A DNA stretch of 64,000 nt from Coptis chinensis (lineage: Eukaryota > Streptophyta > Magnoliopsida > Ranunculales > Ranunculaceae): contig CM027382.1 of the NCBI GenBank assembly GCA_015680905.1, positions 25,269,501-25,333,500 of the forward strand, read 5' to 3'. Every line of letters begins with the position of its first letter. Within the stretch, counting starts at the first letter, position 1. This document shows, piece after piece, positions 37,091-46,655 of this stretch. A program made the translations under genes and the position numbers. The notes under the pieces are model-generated. The model made no database searches. It had not been told where the DNA came from and worked only from the letters and a program-made list of their open reading frames with translations.

Positions 37091-37657
37091 TGATTGTTTC
37101 CCATATTGTTTCCTCTCATAGACAACGATGCTCATTACTTAATAATATATGACATGGTTAAACTTCATGTCAAAGTTAAATAATGCATTCATGCCAAACA
37201 TGGTAAATATCATATCATAGGTTCGGGGAAAAGTAAACTTTAAACTGTACCCTCACAACAAAAAAGTATACGATATTTAAGCAAATCTAGCCAATTGAAT
37301 ATGCAAAACAACCGAGGGACTCCACCTCCTCTTATTACATGAGCTCAAGTAAGATAGAATACCCTATCAACAAGACCTCAAGTACTACCACAACATCTAA
37401 TGGCTCAACCCATTAATGTCTTCAACTAGAAAAATTTACCAATAAACTATTATTAAGTTTAAAGTAAATCCACGATGATTAATATCCAAAACTAGCATGC
37501 TACACAACTTTAACATATGCTATATTGGATATAAGCTACAAGTTACTTCATCTAACATGTATTTTCACAACAGTACAATTATAATCATCGTCTAACAACA
37601 CGTTCACTCAATAAAGGTAAGCAATTATGCATTGAATACATTATAACTCTCACAGGA

Positions 37658-38138
37658 TTCCAATGGTGCAGAAAGGCAACAGTGGCGTCTTCCTCACAGG
37701 ATTCAATGGTTAACAACAGCCTGACTTTGCACTAGAACAGACTACCCTCTAGAACAACAATATAACTCTCTCTGGCCGGGAAGGGAAGAAGAGAAGAAGA
37801 AAATTTGGTTTGAGTTTTCGTTTCTCCGAGTTGAGTTCGATCAAGTCTATTTTTCTATGGACTCACATCCTATTTATAGAGGTTAGGAGAAAAGAGACCA
37901 ACTCCTAATAGAACACTGAAACTTGGTGCTCAAGAAAAAGGCAAAACAAGTTTAGGCTATTGGTCAAACCACTACCCACAACAGTAAGCCCAAGCCCAGG
38001 CCCGAACCCTACCCGATGTGGTGGATAACCAATGTGGGACTATCTACTATGCACTAAAGTGGCGAGAATACCATTTGTTCATCTCCTCCACTTTGCACAC
38101 ACACACTAGTATTTAGAAATACACAAGAGATTCCAACA
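37658..38138 (-). repeat. 5' LTR of copia B (right side, truncated)
   Basis: Matches 21555-22132 of the left LTR from ttccaatggtg to gagattccaaca; the last ~240 bp (about 37900-38138) are almost identical. The inner ~120 bp of U5 and the primer site are missing. Followed by target duplicate cgtat at 38139-38143. Confidence 0.88.
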
Positions 38139-38677
38139 CGTATCTGTGTCAGATACGCCACATAGACTGATTAATGTCATATGCCTCAACTTTTGGTATT
38201 TTGCCGCGTCGTAGACTTTGTACCAGTTTCAGATATTGATAAACGTGTGTGAGTGCTTCAATGTCACTTATGTGTACCAGCGTCTTTTTAAAGGCTTAAA
38301 CTTTAGCGTACATTTGCGGTAAAGAATCCCGTCTCAAGTGTTAGAAGACCATGTAGCTGTCAAAACTACTTCAAATTTCTGTGATTTTCTTCCAAAGTAC
38401 TTCTTGGCAAATGCTTGTTTCTCTGCTTTGGGCTGTCAAGATGATCCTGATAGATGCATGAACTCGTGAAACTAACTGGTCATGTTTGAACATGATTTTC
38501 ACTTTGTTGAAGCAGTCGTAAATCATAGCAGTTATGTCTTCCGAATCGGTGATAACACCAAATTATTTTGTGTAGGTCAAATGAAGATCGCATTGTCTTC
38601 TTGTTAGGCTTTTCCTCTGTTGTATGCATTCACTCTCAAGTCAGCAGGGAACACTGTGTGGTTATAGGAATCAAATC

Positions 38678-39205
38678 ATGTTTCTCATTGGGAAGAGCAA
38701 CATCCAGAAAACCCACTATGACATCCTTTCAGTGAAGGAAGATGCAGATTATGACGAGATTCGTGCAGGCTACAGGTCTGCTATCCTCAATTCACATCCT
38801 GACAAGTTACAGAGGGTAACTGAGACATCTGGTCAACCACAAAATTTACAAGAGAAGTTTCTGAACATACAAAAGGCTTGGGAAGTTCTCGGCGACTCAA
38901 AGTCCCGTGAGTTGTATGACCATGAGCTGAAGGCTTCAAGACATGATACAGAAACTGCTGATGATATCGGCTTGGAGGAGATGTCATTGGAAGATGCTGG
39001 AGATGTATTGGAGCTCCTTTACCAATGCAGATGCGGCGATTACTTTGTTATTGATTCTGCAGAACTGGAGGACATGGGGTATACATTAGATAAGGGAGGG
39101 TACAAGAATTTGGTCAAGAGACCTGAAGCAGTATTGTCATCTGTTATTCTTCCATGTGGTTCATGCTCTCTTAAAATACGATTAACGATTGATTCCCATT
39201 GTTAG
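38678..39205 (+). CDS. DPH4: DPH4/DNAJC24-like J-domain protein with CSL zinc finger
   Basis: Cytosolic co-chaperone and electron carrier needed with DPH1-DPH3 for the first step of diphthamide formation on elongation factor 2. J domain about residues 12-80: KTHYDILSV, RAGYRSAILNSHPDKLQ with the HPD triad, and QKAWEVLGDSKSRELYD. C-terminal DPH-type zinc finger: CRCGDYF ... LPCGSCSLKIRL, with both CxC and CxxC pairs. I chose the Met at 38678 (175 residues), because MFLIGKSN immediately precedes the J domain as in plant homologues; an in-frame Met at 38624 would add 18 unlikely residues. Single exon, stop TAG 39203-39205. It starts about 540 bp after the copia B end, so the element sits close to its promoter. 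Looks intact. Confidence 0.93.
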   Translation: MFLIGKSNIQKTHYDILSVKEDADYDEIRAGYRSAILNSHPDKLQRVTETSGQPQNLQEKFLNIQKAWEVLGDSKSRELYDHELKASRHDTETADDIGLEEMSLEDAGDVLELLYQCRCGDYFVIDSAELEDMGYTLDKGGYKNLVKRPEAVLSSVILPCGSCSLKIRLTIDSHC

Positions 39206-39342
39206 CCTTTCTCTGTATAAAGTCCTGGGTTCATTTGACGAACGAGTAAGCCCAACGGGCTTAACTCAAATACCCAGCCCACTTGATATTCTGGTATTAA
39301 CGATAAAACGGTTAAAAAGTTAGTTTCAAAAAAAAAAAGGCC

Positions 39343-39735
39343 ATGGCTTCGTCTTCCAACGTTCCACAGTGGAGCGTATTCGACAGTGTGAAAACAATCC
39401 CTGCAAAACCAGAAACACTCATGGCAGAAATAGAAGTAAACATTTCATCTATCGAATACGCACACGCCACTTCATTTCTAGAAATAAACTCTTTTTCTGG
39501 AGAAACAAGTACAAATTCTGATGAAGAATCGATGAGGAAGCACCATGATGAGAGATTAGCGGATGAGGCGTATAAAGCGGGGTGTGCTGCATTAGCATCT
39601 GGCAAATTAGATGAAGCACTTTGTTCTTTGAAAGTTGCTTTATCTAAATGCCCACCTGATAAAGTTTCTGCGATTGGGAAGTTGAAGTCTTTGATTACTT
39701 TGACTTCTCAGCAACTTGAGAAACCTGTTGGGTGA
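39343..39735 (+). CDS. Small plant-specific protein, CLAVATA complex interactor (CCI1/CCI2)-like
   Basis: 130 residues, single exon, ATG at 39343 within an A-rich leader (gccATGGC context), TGA at 39733-39735. N-terminal WSVFDSVKTIPAKPETLMAE and a following helix with EYAHATSFLE are the hallmarks I know from the plant CCI1/CCI2 family, which binds phospholipids and receptor complexes at the plasma membrane. The C-terminal half (ADEAYKAGCAALASGKLDEA ... SLKVALSKCPPDKVSA) resembles one TPR-like helical pair. It lies 137 bp after DPH4 in the same direction. Intact frame and codon pattern suggest a live gene. Family name is from memory of motifs and less certain than the TPR-like architecture. 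Confidence 0.72.
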   Translation: MASSSNVPQWSVFDSVKTIPAKPETLMAEIEVNISSIEYAHATSFLEINSFSGETSTNSDEESMRKHHDERLADEAYKAGCAALASGKLDEALCSLKVALSKCPPDKVSAIGKLKSLITLTSQQLEKPVG

Positions 39736-41084
39736 TATTTGAAATTGGTGAGTTTGTTTGTTTTGATTTTTTTGTTTTTTTTGTTTTTGATGAAAGTGTG
39801 GAGATTAAATATAATTTTTATTGTAATTGAATTTTATGAAGTCAATTATCTAAGAAGAATGTTAGTTAAATTTGGACAGAAGGAATTTTTAGGGTGGTTT
39901 TTATAGTCTAGTTGGAAATAAAAAGAATAATGTGTAGAATTATTACACTAAATTGTGGGAAATACAGGTCATGTTTGGTAGTGTAGAGAATGGAGTAGGG
40001 TACATGGGTTATTACCGGTGTGGTTAGCGTTGGTAGAGGAGAGATGCTTGGGAATTGGAAGAGGAGGTAATGTAGGCGTAGGAGGAATGGTGGGAAGTAA
40101 AGTGTGAACAACACACAAGGTTGATGTAAGTGGGTGTGTCTAATAGATGGCGAGGTGGGTGCTCATGTTGATGCTTGGCAATGTCAATGAACAGAAACGG
40201 GATGAAGTGTTTCCATGAAGCCATGAAACTTGAACTTGAATAAAGTTTCTTAGAAACACTGAGAAGCCTTTTCCGTTCAACCGTATTGTCATGCAATCGA
40301 AGTCTTAGTGTTTCACTTGTTGTGTTCTTGCGGAGAGAATGGGATGAAAGCCGATGTGGGCTTTCCGGTTCATTCTAATAAATTGAAAAGGATTATAAAA
40401 AAAACCAAAAGAAAGACTCCTAATTTGGTGGAAATATATTAGCTTCCTCAGTACATAATAAACTCCAATTATATTGACCTTCTCTTGGGAAGCAATTAGA
40501 TGGTGAGGAAGAACAATAGGTGGTCTGGGTTTAGATATTGAACTTATCATAGAGACAAAGACAACGTTAACAGTTCGAGAGGAGAGATATGGCTCAACAA
40601 GGAGAGAGATTTATGTAGTCCACATATTGGTCCATATGGATTGAATAATTCTGTGAAAAATCCCTTCTTACACCTTGGGTTGCATTTCATGTCCTTGCAC
40701 AGCTGATCATTGTACCATATCTGCACTAAGTTTATGCAAAGCTTACCGATAGAACTCACCAGCGCACTGCTTCATGTGCTTTTCCCACTGCAGGACATCT
40801 TTTTCCATCTTTTTTATTCTAGGGTTTAGGGTTTAGGTTTTTCCACTGCAGGACCCTTAAGAACATGTGCTAGCCTACACCTCATCCCGGACATATATAA
40901 ATGTGCTAAACTCTCTGAGTGTCCAATTATTGCTGACTGTGGAATTTGAGGTTGTATACAGTCTTTGCATTAAAACATGTAATTAGTAGTAATTTGTGCA
41001 GGCATTGATCTTAGATAGAGCTTTTTAAGGACTACAATTAGAAATTTAATACCTGTACAGTGGAATTGCTGTCCTTGCTTATCC
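39736..41084. other. Intergenic; telomere-like motif between direct repeats
   Basis: No gene recognised. At 40819-40840 ctagggtttagggtttagg is a double plant telobox. It is flanked by tttcccactgcaggac (40781-40796) and ttttccactgcaggac (40838-40853). Confidence 0.5.
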
Positions 41085-42965
41085 CACTATGTGTTTTTGA
41101 AATGGCGGATGATGCAAAAATGTTCTTCAGCTCTGGTCACCCTTGTACCCAGTGGCAAGGATGACAACATCTGTTTCCACTGGAGAAATCTCGCCGGCGA
41201 TTTTCAAACCATCTTTGCAGAAGCTATATGTATTTGCCTTCCTCAAGATAATGTTTCCATTTTCGACTCTACCATATAAGTTATCTGGTGTAACTGCAAA
41301 TGTACAAGCAGAAAAATCTTGGTCGATTCTACGTTGAGGGGTCATGTTGTTGTACATCTTCAGATGAAGCTTCCATCTGATATAGCTCTCAACAAATATA
41401 GATCTTAACCATCTCTGAAAAGCTTTGATACAATGTAGAATATAGTCAGCAGGATTTGGAAGATATAGAAGAGTAGGACTGTAGGAGCTTTCACATATTT
41501 TAACTATTGAATGAAAAACATCGCTGTCTTGTGATTTGTGACCTCTATCACTAAGAAAAGTGTGGTACTAGTATCGGTAGAGAAAAGAATAAGTCGGAAA
41601 GAATTAGATATTTCCTCATTGATAGGTCACATACTTTCTTTGACACAAAAACTAACGTGATTTGATCAATGTAGTATAATTTCGTAGTTTCATATGGAGA
41701 GACAAACTTCGTACCTACGAAAGACTCATTATTAGGTTTCGTCAGTTGTCCTTTCTGGTTAGATGAAAATGTGCTAGTGTAACATGAGACTTGGGATGTT
41801 TTTTCGTTTATTGTTTTAATTTATCGAGTTCACTATTAGTGTAATATCATGTGTTTTTATTTTTTACCAAAGGTGAAAGTATTGTAGCCAAGAGACTGAG
41901 GATCAGGCATGTGGATCATAAATTTACACAAAACGATTAAAGTAGAGCAAATCAAGGGGCACCCCCGATGGAGAGTGATCAGGAAAGTTCCAGTGTGCAG
42001 TCCTGTATATCAAGGTACAAGGGTGCTCCACTCCTGTGAAAAAGATATGTCATTAATCAATAAATAATTTTTTAAGTAGTATCTATTGAAATGGCGGAAA
42101 AAGAATAGGGTACCCAAAAAAATATTCAGGTGGCTTTGTTGAGGATCACTTGCGTCTGATTTTATATATGTTTTTCTGGATTAGTTTAGCCATTAGGTTT
42201 TTTGTAATTGATATTGGATCGAAAAGTAGTATCAGAATTAAGATGTATGATTTGGGCCTGATATGGATGTCTTACCATTTGCCATGGCACACTCATTTGC
42301 AATGTCTGATCCTGATTTCTGCAGTCCAACGACCTTAATGAATTTTGCTGCAGCAGTATCATCCATGGAGGAGTAGTCCATAGTGCTTACCACCATAGAC
42401 TTCAGGGCCTTTATTTGGTGGAAATTTCGGAATGGTTGAGATGTCGCTATACTTTCCAAGGCAATGGATCACAAGGTTTACTTGATAAAGCTGTTTCTAA
42501 CAGAAGCACAATGTCAGAATATGTAAAATTCAGGATATCGATTTCAGATTTAAGAAAGTAGAAATAAACTTTTTAGATTTGTAGGTTTCGAACATCAAGA
42601 TCATTGTAACCAGTGCTCAGCAGGGTTACCTCAGGTGATTGCATGTGGCTGTTGTCGGCTGTAATGTTCCATTTTCCTTTTGGACTGAAACCAGTGCTCA
42701 GCAGGGTTACCTCAGGTGATTGCATGTAGCTGTTGTCGGCTGTAATGTTCCATTTTCCTTTTGGACTGAAGGGATCACCAGTGCCAGTCTAAAGATCCCA
42801 TATGACCTTATCTTTGTCAGACGCCCCCTCATAATCGAAATGCATGACTTTTGAATTGAATTTGATGTATCTTTTCAAGTCGAAGTGACCAGCCATGACT
42901 TGGTTATGATCAGGACAATCTTCTTTTATTGAATTAGGCCATTTGGAGTCTATTGCCATATATAT
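41085..42965 (-). pseudogene. Plant flavin-containing monooxygenase (FMO1-like) remnant
   Basis: Minus-strand pieces in FMO order: WPNSIKEDCPDHNQVM and GHFDLKRYIKFNSKVMHFDY (about 42950-42840), EGASDKD and KGKWNITADNSHMQSPEV (about 42830-42620, doubled), MDYSSMDDTAAAKFIK and VGLQKSGSDIANECAMANG (about 42375-42280), then DNLYGRVENGNIILRKANTY and TDVVILATGYKGDQ (about 41290-41130) and a frameshifted C-terminal stretch ending FQKHIVG/AIPLYR (about 41090). The ATGYKGD motif typical of plant FMOs is kept. The N-terminal FAD-binding exon, most of the middle and the C-terminus are missing, with frameshifts and stops. Not functional. Confidence 0.82.
42610..42770 (-). repeat. Two exact-frame 81-bp repeats in the FMO remnant
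   Basis: Unit cagtgctcagcagggttacc... to ...ccttttggactgaa occurs at 42610-42690 and 42691-42770 with one mismatch (gtggct/gtagct). 81 bp equals 27 codons, duplicating KGKWNITADNSHMQSPEV. Confidence 0.9.
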
Positions 42966-42968
42966 ATA

Positions 42969-45833
42969 CTAGCATGATGCACGTGCATACACACGTGTTT
43001 TTACGCCAAACTAATTGTATAAGTATTAGCATATCTAAAATGGTGCAAGTCTGTATATGTTCATGATTTTGGTAACTGTCAGTCTATGTTTAAACTATTT
43101 TGAAAAACCATATATACCAATGCAAAAGAACCAAATATCAGATAAATATACAGATGCAAAATATCACATACACAGTAGTCAGTAAAGAACGCATAAGAAA
43201 ATAAAAATTGCCCCATAGCATGCAACATAGTTGATAGCCCATTGACCAAGGTCTTGTTGTCTGGAGATTGCCAAGTTTCTGCTGAGGTTACTCCAAAAAA
43301 CGTATAAGTCTATTACAACTCCAAACAAAAATTTGAAAAAGGAGGTCCAATGCTTGGGACTTTATCTTTTTGTTGCTAATTCAGCTCATCTGATTCATTT
43401 CTCAGCTTTCTCATCAGGTACCAAGTTATTTCATACGATAATTAGGCACTCAGCTTTCTAACCTCTTAGGCACTCAGCTTCAAAGGTACCTTCTCACTCA
43501 CCATTTTATCTGCAGTATCCAGAATCCTTAATGTAGTTGCAGCGGTTCTGTTGCATGCTTTCCTATGAAAAACACCACTGCACCAACATGATTTTTAGAC
43601 CAATTATGATGACAATATGACCTTATATATTTATTGCAACACTAAGTTGAAAATATCTCAAGACTTGAACAAAAGCTAAAACAATATGCATTGGGGAGAG
43701 AGAACCAATATTGAAAGAAGGCCGCTACTCCTCACCATCATGAATAGAATCTTTTACTGAAACAGAATCCATAAATTTTTTACTATTGAAATTAAACAAA
43801 ATTGAAAGTAATTTTTTTTTTGTAACTTTTTCCTTTGATTTTTTAAATTAGTGCTAAGTATGTACTAATACCATCAAAACATTATTAATGTCTCAGTATC
43901 ATGGTTCTCATATATAGCAGTAAGCTAAAGCTTTCATAACTAAGAAAGGAGGAACTCAGGTTGATTTTAAGAAACTATTCCCACCGCTATAAGGAGCTTG
44001 AAAGGCTTACAAATGACCATTGTATATAGTCGTTGTAGAAGGATCAAGTTGTGTCATACCTTGTGACAATGAATTCAACAGACAGACATTTGGGAAATTA
44101 GATATGAGCACAAATAATCAAGATGTTATGTCTAACCACTACATGGTTACAATCCTGATCGAGAAACTGAAAGTTGATAACAAAAAAATGATACAATGGC
44201 ACAATACCCCCATTTCTACCTCTTTGCGCAATATAAATGGTTCTTCTCTATATCATGTAATAACTGTTTTTATCTATCCCATTTATTCCTCAAATTTTTA
44301 TGTGACAAAACCCTACCATCTCCTTCCCTAGACTTTACCATCGATCGCGACTTCACCCCCATTTCTTCTATACCAGCTGAAATGCTTAATTTATTCAAAC
44401 CACCATCTACATCTGTTTTATCTTTTATCAATAGTATTTGAAATGCTCCACTATCGAACTCAGTATTATCAGATTCACGCGGATAAGTAACCCTCTTTCT
44501 AGACCTCCTCCTATAATCATTCCTTCCATTCCCCTCAGTCCCATCCTCTAAATTCTCATTCTGTCCAAGCTCATAAGGTTTAACATTATGACCAATGCCT
44601 TTCGGAAAAAACCTCGCCGAAGGTAAACCATTTTCAATCTGAAACAATTAAGGACTATCTATATCAGACCATCTTACTATATTAGAAAAATATGGGGTAT
44701 GAAGAATAGTGATTTGGTGTCACGTTTGTGTCTGTCACAGGGGCAAAATCATAAACTATAAACCATAACCACCATGCTTATGAAACCTATCAGCTAAAAC
44801 CTTTAACTGTTCATCAGCACTAACTGAAAACAGATTAGGTGCTCGTTCGACAACTTCTCGTGATGTGCACTTACACGAAACCTCATCACACGCTCTCTTT
44901 CAGTGGCAATTTGCTCATCACTCATATTTTGTTTATATTCTTTATATTGCAAATGCCAACATTCTTTCAAATCTCTAGTTGTTCCTCAGTCATCATCTGG
45001 CGACGCTCTCTATACCGATTTCGCTTTCACTCCAACCAATTATTATTATTATTAGATAATTGATTTGCAGCTGAATTATCATCCATTTTAAATCAAATGG
45101 CAGTTGCTACCAAAATTAAATGAGGCAGGAGAGATAAACAATTAGTACACTAACATTACCCAGGCACTAAACATTCTCACAGGAAGATTAACGTGTTTTA
45201 ACATATATAAGTTTCGTAATTATTCAAAGTCAATTACTTTTAAACTGCATTAAAATTTGTCATGCTAACTTACAAAGAATTACTATCTTCATGCTGTTCA
45301 AAATAAAAGAAAGAAAGTATCGACTTCTTCTATCTCACCCATTTGCTTCATTTGAAACTAAAATTAAAGCAAGAAGGTATCGACTTCTTCTACCTCACCA
45401 AAGGATTTCTTATTGGCAAAATTGATTATACAGAGCTTGTTATAGTTATTGATAAAACTTTACCTTCAGATGATGATGATGCTGATGATGATGATATTGG
45501 TTCGCGAGCATCCCCAACTATCTGTAATCCCATTTAGTTGCCCCTTATAACCTTTTGATCCTCAAAGTGATTAAGAGTGGCTGTAAATATTAATTTTGAA
45601 ATGACTTTGGACATGATTCTTGGATGAAATTAGGAATGAAGGAGATTCGGTGGAGGCGTGGAGCAAGAAGATGAGATATCTAAAAGTTGCAAATGGGCGA
45701 AATGGGGAGAGAGAGAGGAAAAATCGAGAATTAGATAGAAGTTAATGAAATTACAATTTTGCCCCTGTGACGGACACAAACGTGACACCAATTCACTATT
45801 CCTCATACCCCATATTTTTCTAATATAGTAAGA
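42969..45833 (-). mobile_element. Helitron with readable termini
   Basis: Minus strand: 5' end TCTTACTATATTAG at 45833, preceded by a host A; 3' end with hairpin cacgtg-tgtatg-cacgtg, then catcatg and CTAG at 42969, followed by host T (42968). This fits the Helitron rule of insertion between A and T without duplication. It sits in an AT microsatellite beside an FMO exon. A minus-strand frame from 45086 contains RYRERRQMMTEEQLEI, resembling the basic N-terminal region of plant Helitron proteins, but with stops. No Rep or helicase motif is seen in 2.87 kb, so it is non-autonomous. An unassigned frame at 44270-44647 (-) has no recognised domain. Confidence 0.75.
44672..45833. repeat. 78-bp inverted repeat of the Helitron 5' end
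   Basis: 44672-44749 (tcttactatattagaaaaat ... gggcaaaat) is the reverse complement of 45757-45833 with few mismatches. Both start with host-like A before TC, i.e. two head-to-head Helitron 5' ends about 1.16 kb apart. Confidence 0.85.
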
Positions 45834-45879
45834 TATATGCTGTTATTTGGGTAATATGTTGTTATCTAATATAGATATA

Positions 45880-45974
45880 TGTTGTTATCTTTGTCAGACG
45901 CCCCCTCATAATCGAAATGCATGACCTTTGAATTGAATTTGATGTATCTTTTCAAGTCGAAGTGACCAGCAATG
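45880..45974 (-). pseudogene. Second copy of an FMO exon, split by copia A copy 2 (continues 51437-51502)
   Basis: Minus-strand GHFDLKRYIKFNSKVMHFDY and EGASDKD repeat the exon at 42800-42965 almost base for base. The rest of the exon (SKWPNSIKEDCPDQN-like) lies beyond the retrotransposon at 51437-51502. The insertion is flanked by caatg (45970-45974) and ccatg (51437-51441), a 5-bp duplication with one change. Confidence 0.85.
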
Positions 45975-46604
45975 TGTTGGGGTTTATACCAATGGCAATC
46001 GATTCCCCCACTACACAGATAACTTGTATTTGAACACAATCCAACTCTAGACAAATTCTAAATATTAACTACAACCTATACTAACATGCCCAACTTGCTA
46101 AACAACTATTAACAACAGATAATAATGTAAAACAGAATTAAACGCATACCACAACACAAAGATATACCGTGGTTCGGCCAATGGTGCCTACTTCCACAAG
46201 AGCTCGTCTTTATATAAAGTGGGAAGGAAGATTACAATCTCTCCTTTCAGTCTCTCATCTTACTAGATCACTCTTATCTCTTTACAGGGTTGTATCTCTG
46301 TAAAAGTTATTTCTCAATCTTGATAGCTTTCAAGATTGGGTTTTCTCTCTCTGGTTGCTTGCTTGCATTAGTCCTTGGTGTTCCAAAACCTTGATTTTGT
46401 TTTTATAGGAAAAAACAAATTTTGCGATTCTTCAGAAGCGAAGCCCGAAATTAAATTAGACTTGCGGCGGGTTCGGGTCAAGACCAATCTGGCGGCTGGT
46501 CGAGCTAACAAGATCTTGGAGGTCTTCACGGTGGTATGGTCGCACTCTGACATCTCAACCCAGAATGAATTCCTTTCCTCCTCATGTGAGGAATAAAGCC
46601 AACA
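45975..46604 (-). repeat. 3' LTR of copia A copy 2
   Basis: Plus-strand ends are tgttggggtttatacc and aaagccaaca. The R/U5 part is near identical to 50828-51436, whereas the U3 part (about 46420-46560) is diverged. Confidence 0.93.
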
Positions 46605-46655
46605 ATCTCCCTCTCCTGAACAGTGAGGGGGGGCTTCCTCCATGCAATTTTCAAA

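Larger units (their letters stand above)
21429..38138 (-). mobile_element. Ty1/copia LTR retrotransposon, family B, split by a CACTA element
   Basis: The outer ends are TG...CA and are flanked by an exact 5-bp duplication cgtat (21424-21428 and 38139-38143). Coding direction is minus: RNase H remnants lie next to the left (3') LTR, and a purine tract (agtgggggat on the minus strand) abuts it. Without the 12-kb nested transposon the element is about 4.7 kb. The right (5') LTR has lost its inner part and the primer site, and an inverted LTR piece lies at 23826-23975, so the element has been rearranged. Confidence 0.87.

Noticed and set aside
38624..38677. Upstream in-frame Met for the DPH4-like gene
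   Set aside because: The extra 18 residues have no counterpart in the family, and a 3' splice-like tcagcag lies within them, so they are probably 5' UTR.
41091..41337. Plus-strand open frames at the FMO locus
   Set aside because: The minus strand carries clear FMO motifs (ILATGYKGD); the plus frames are shadows.
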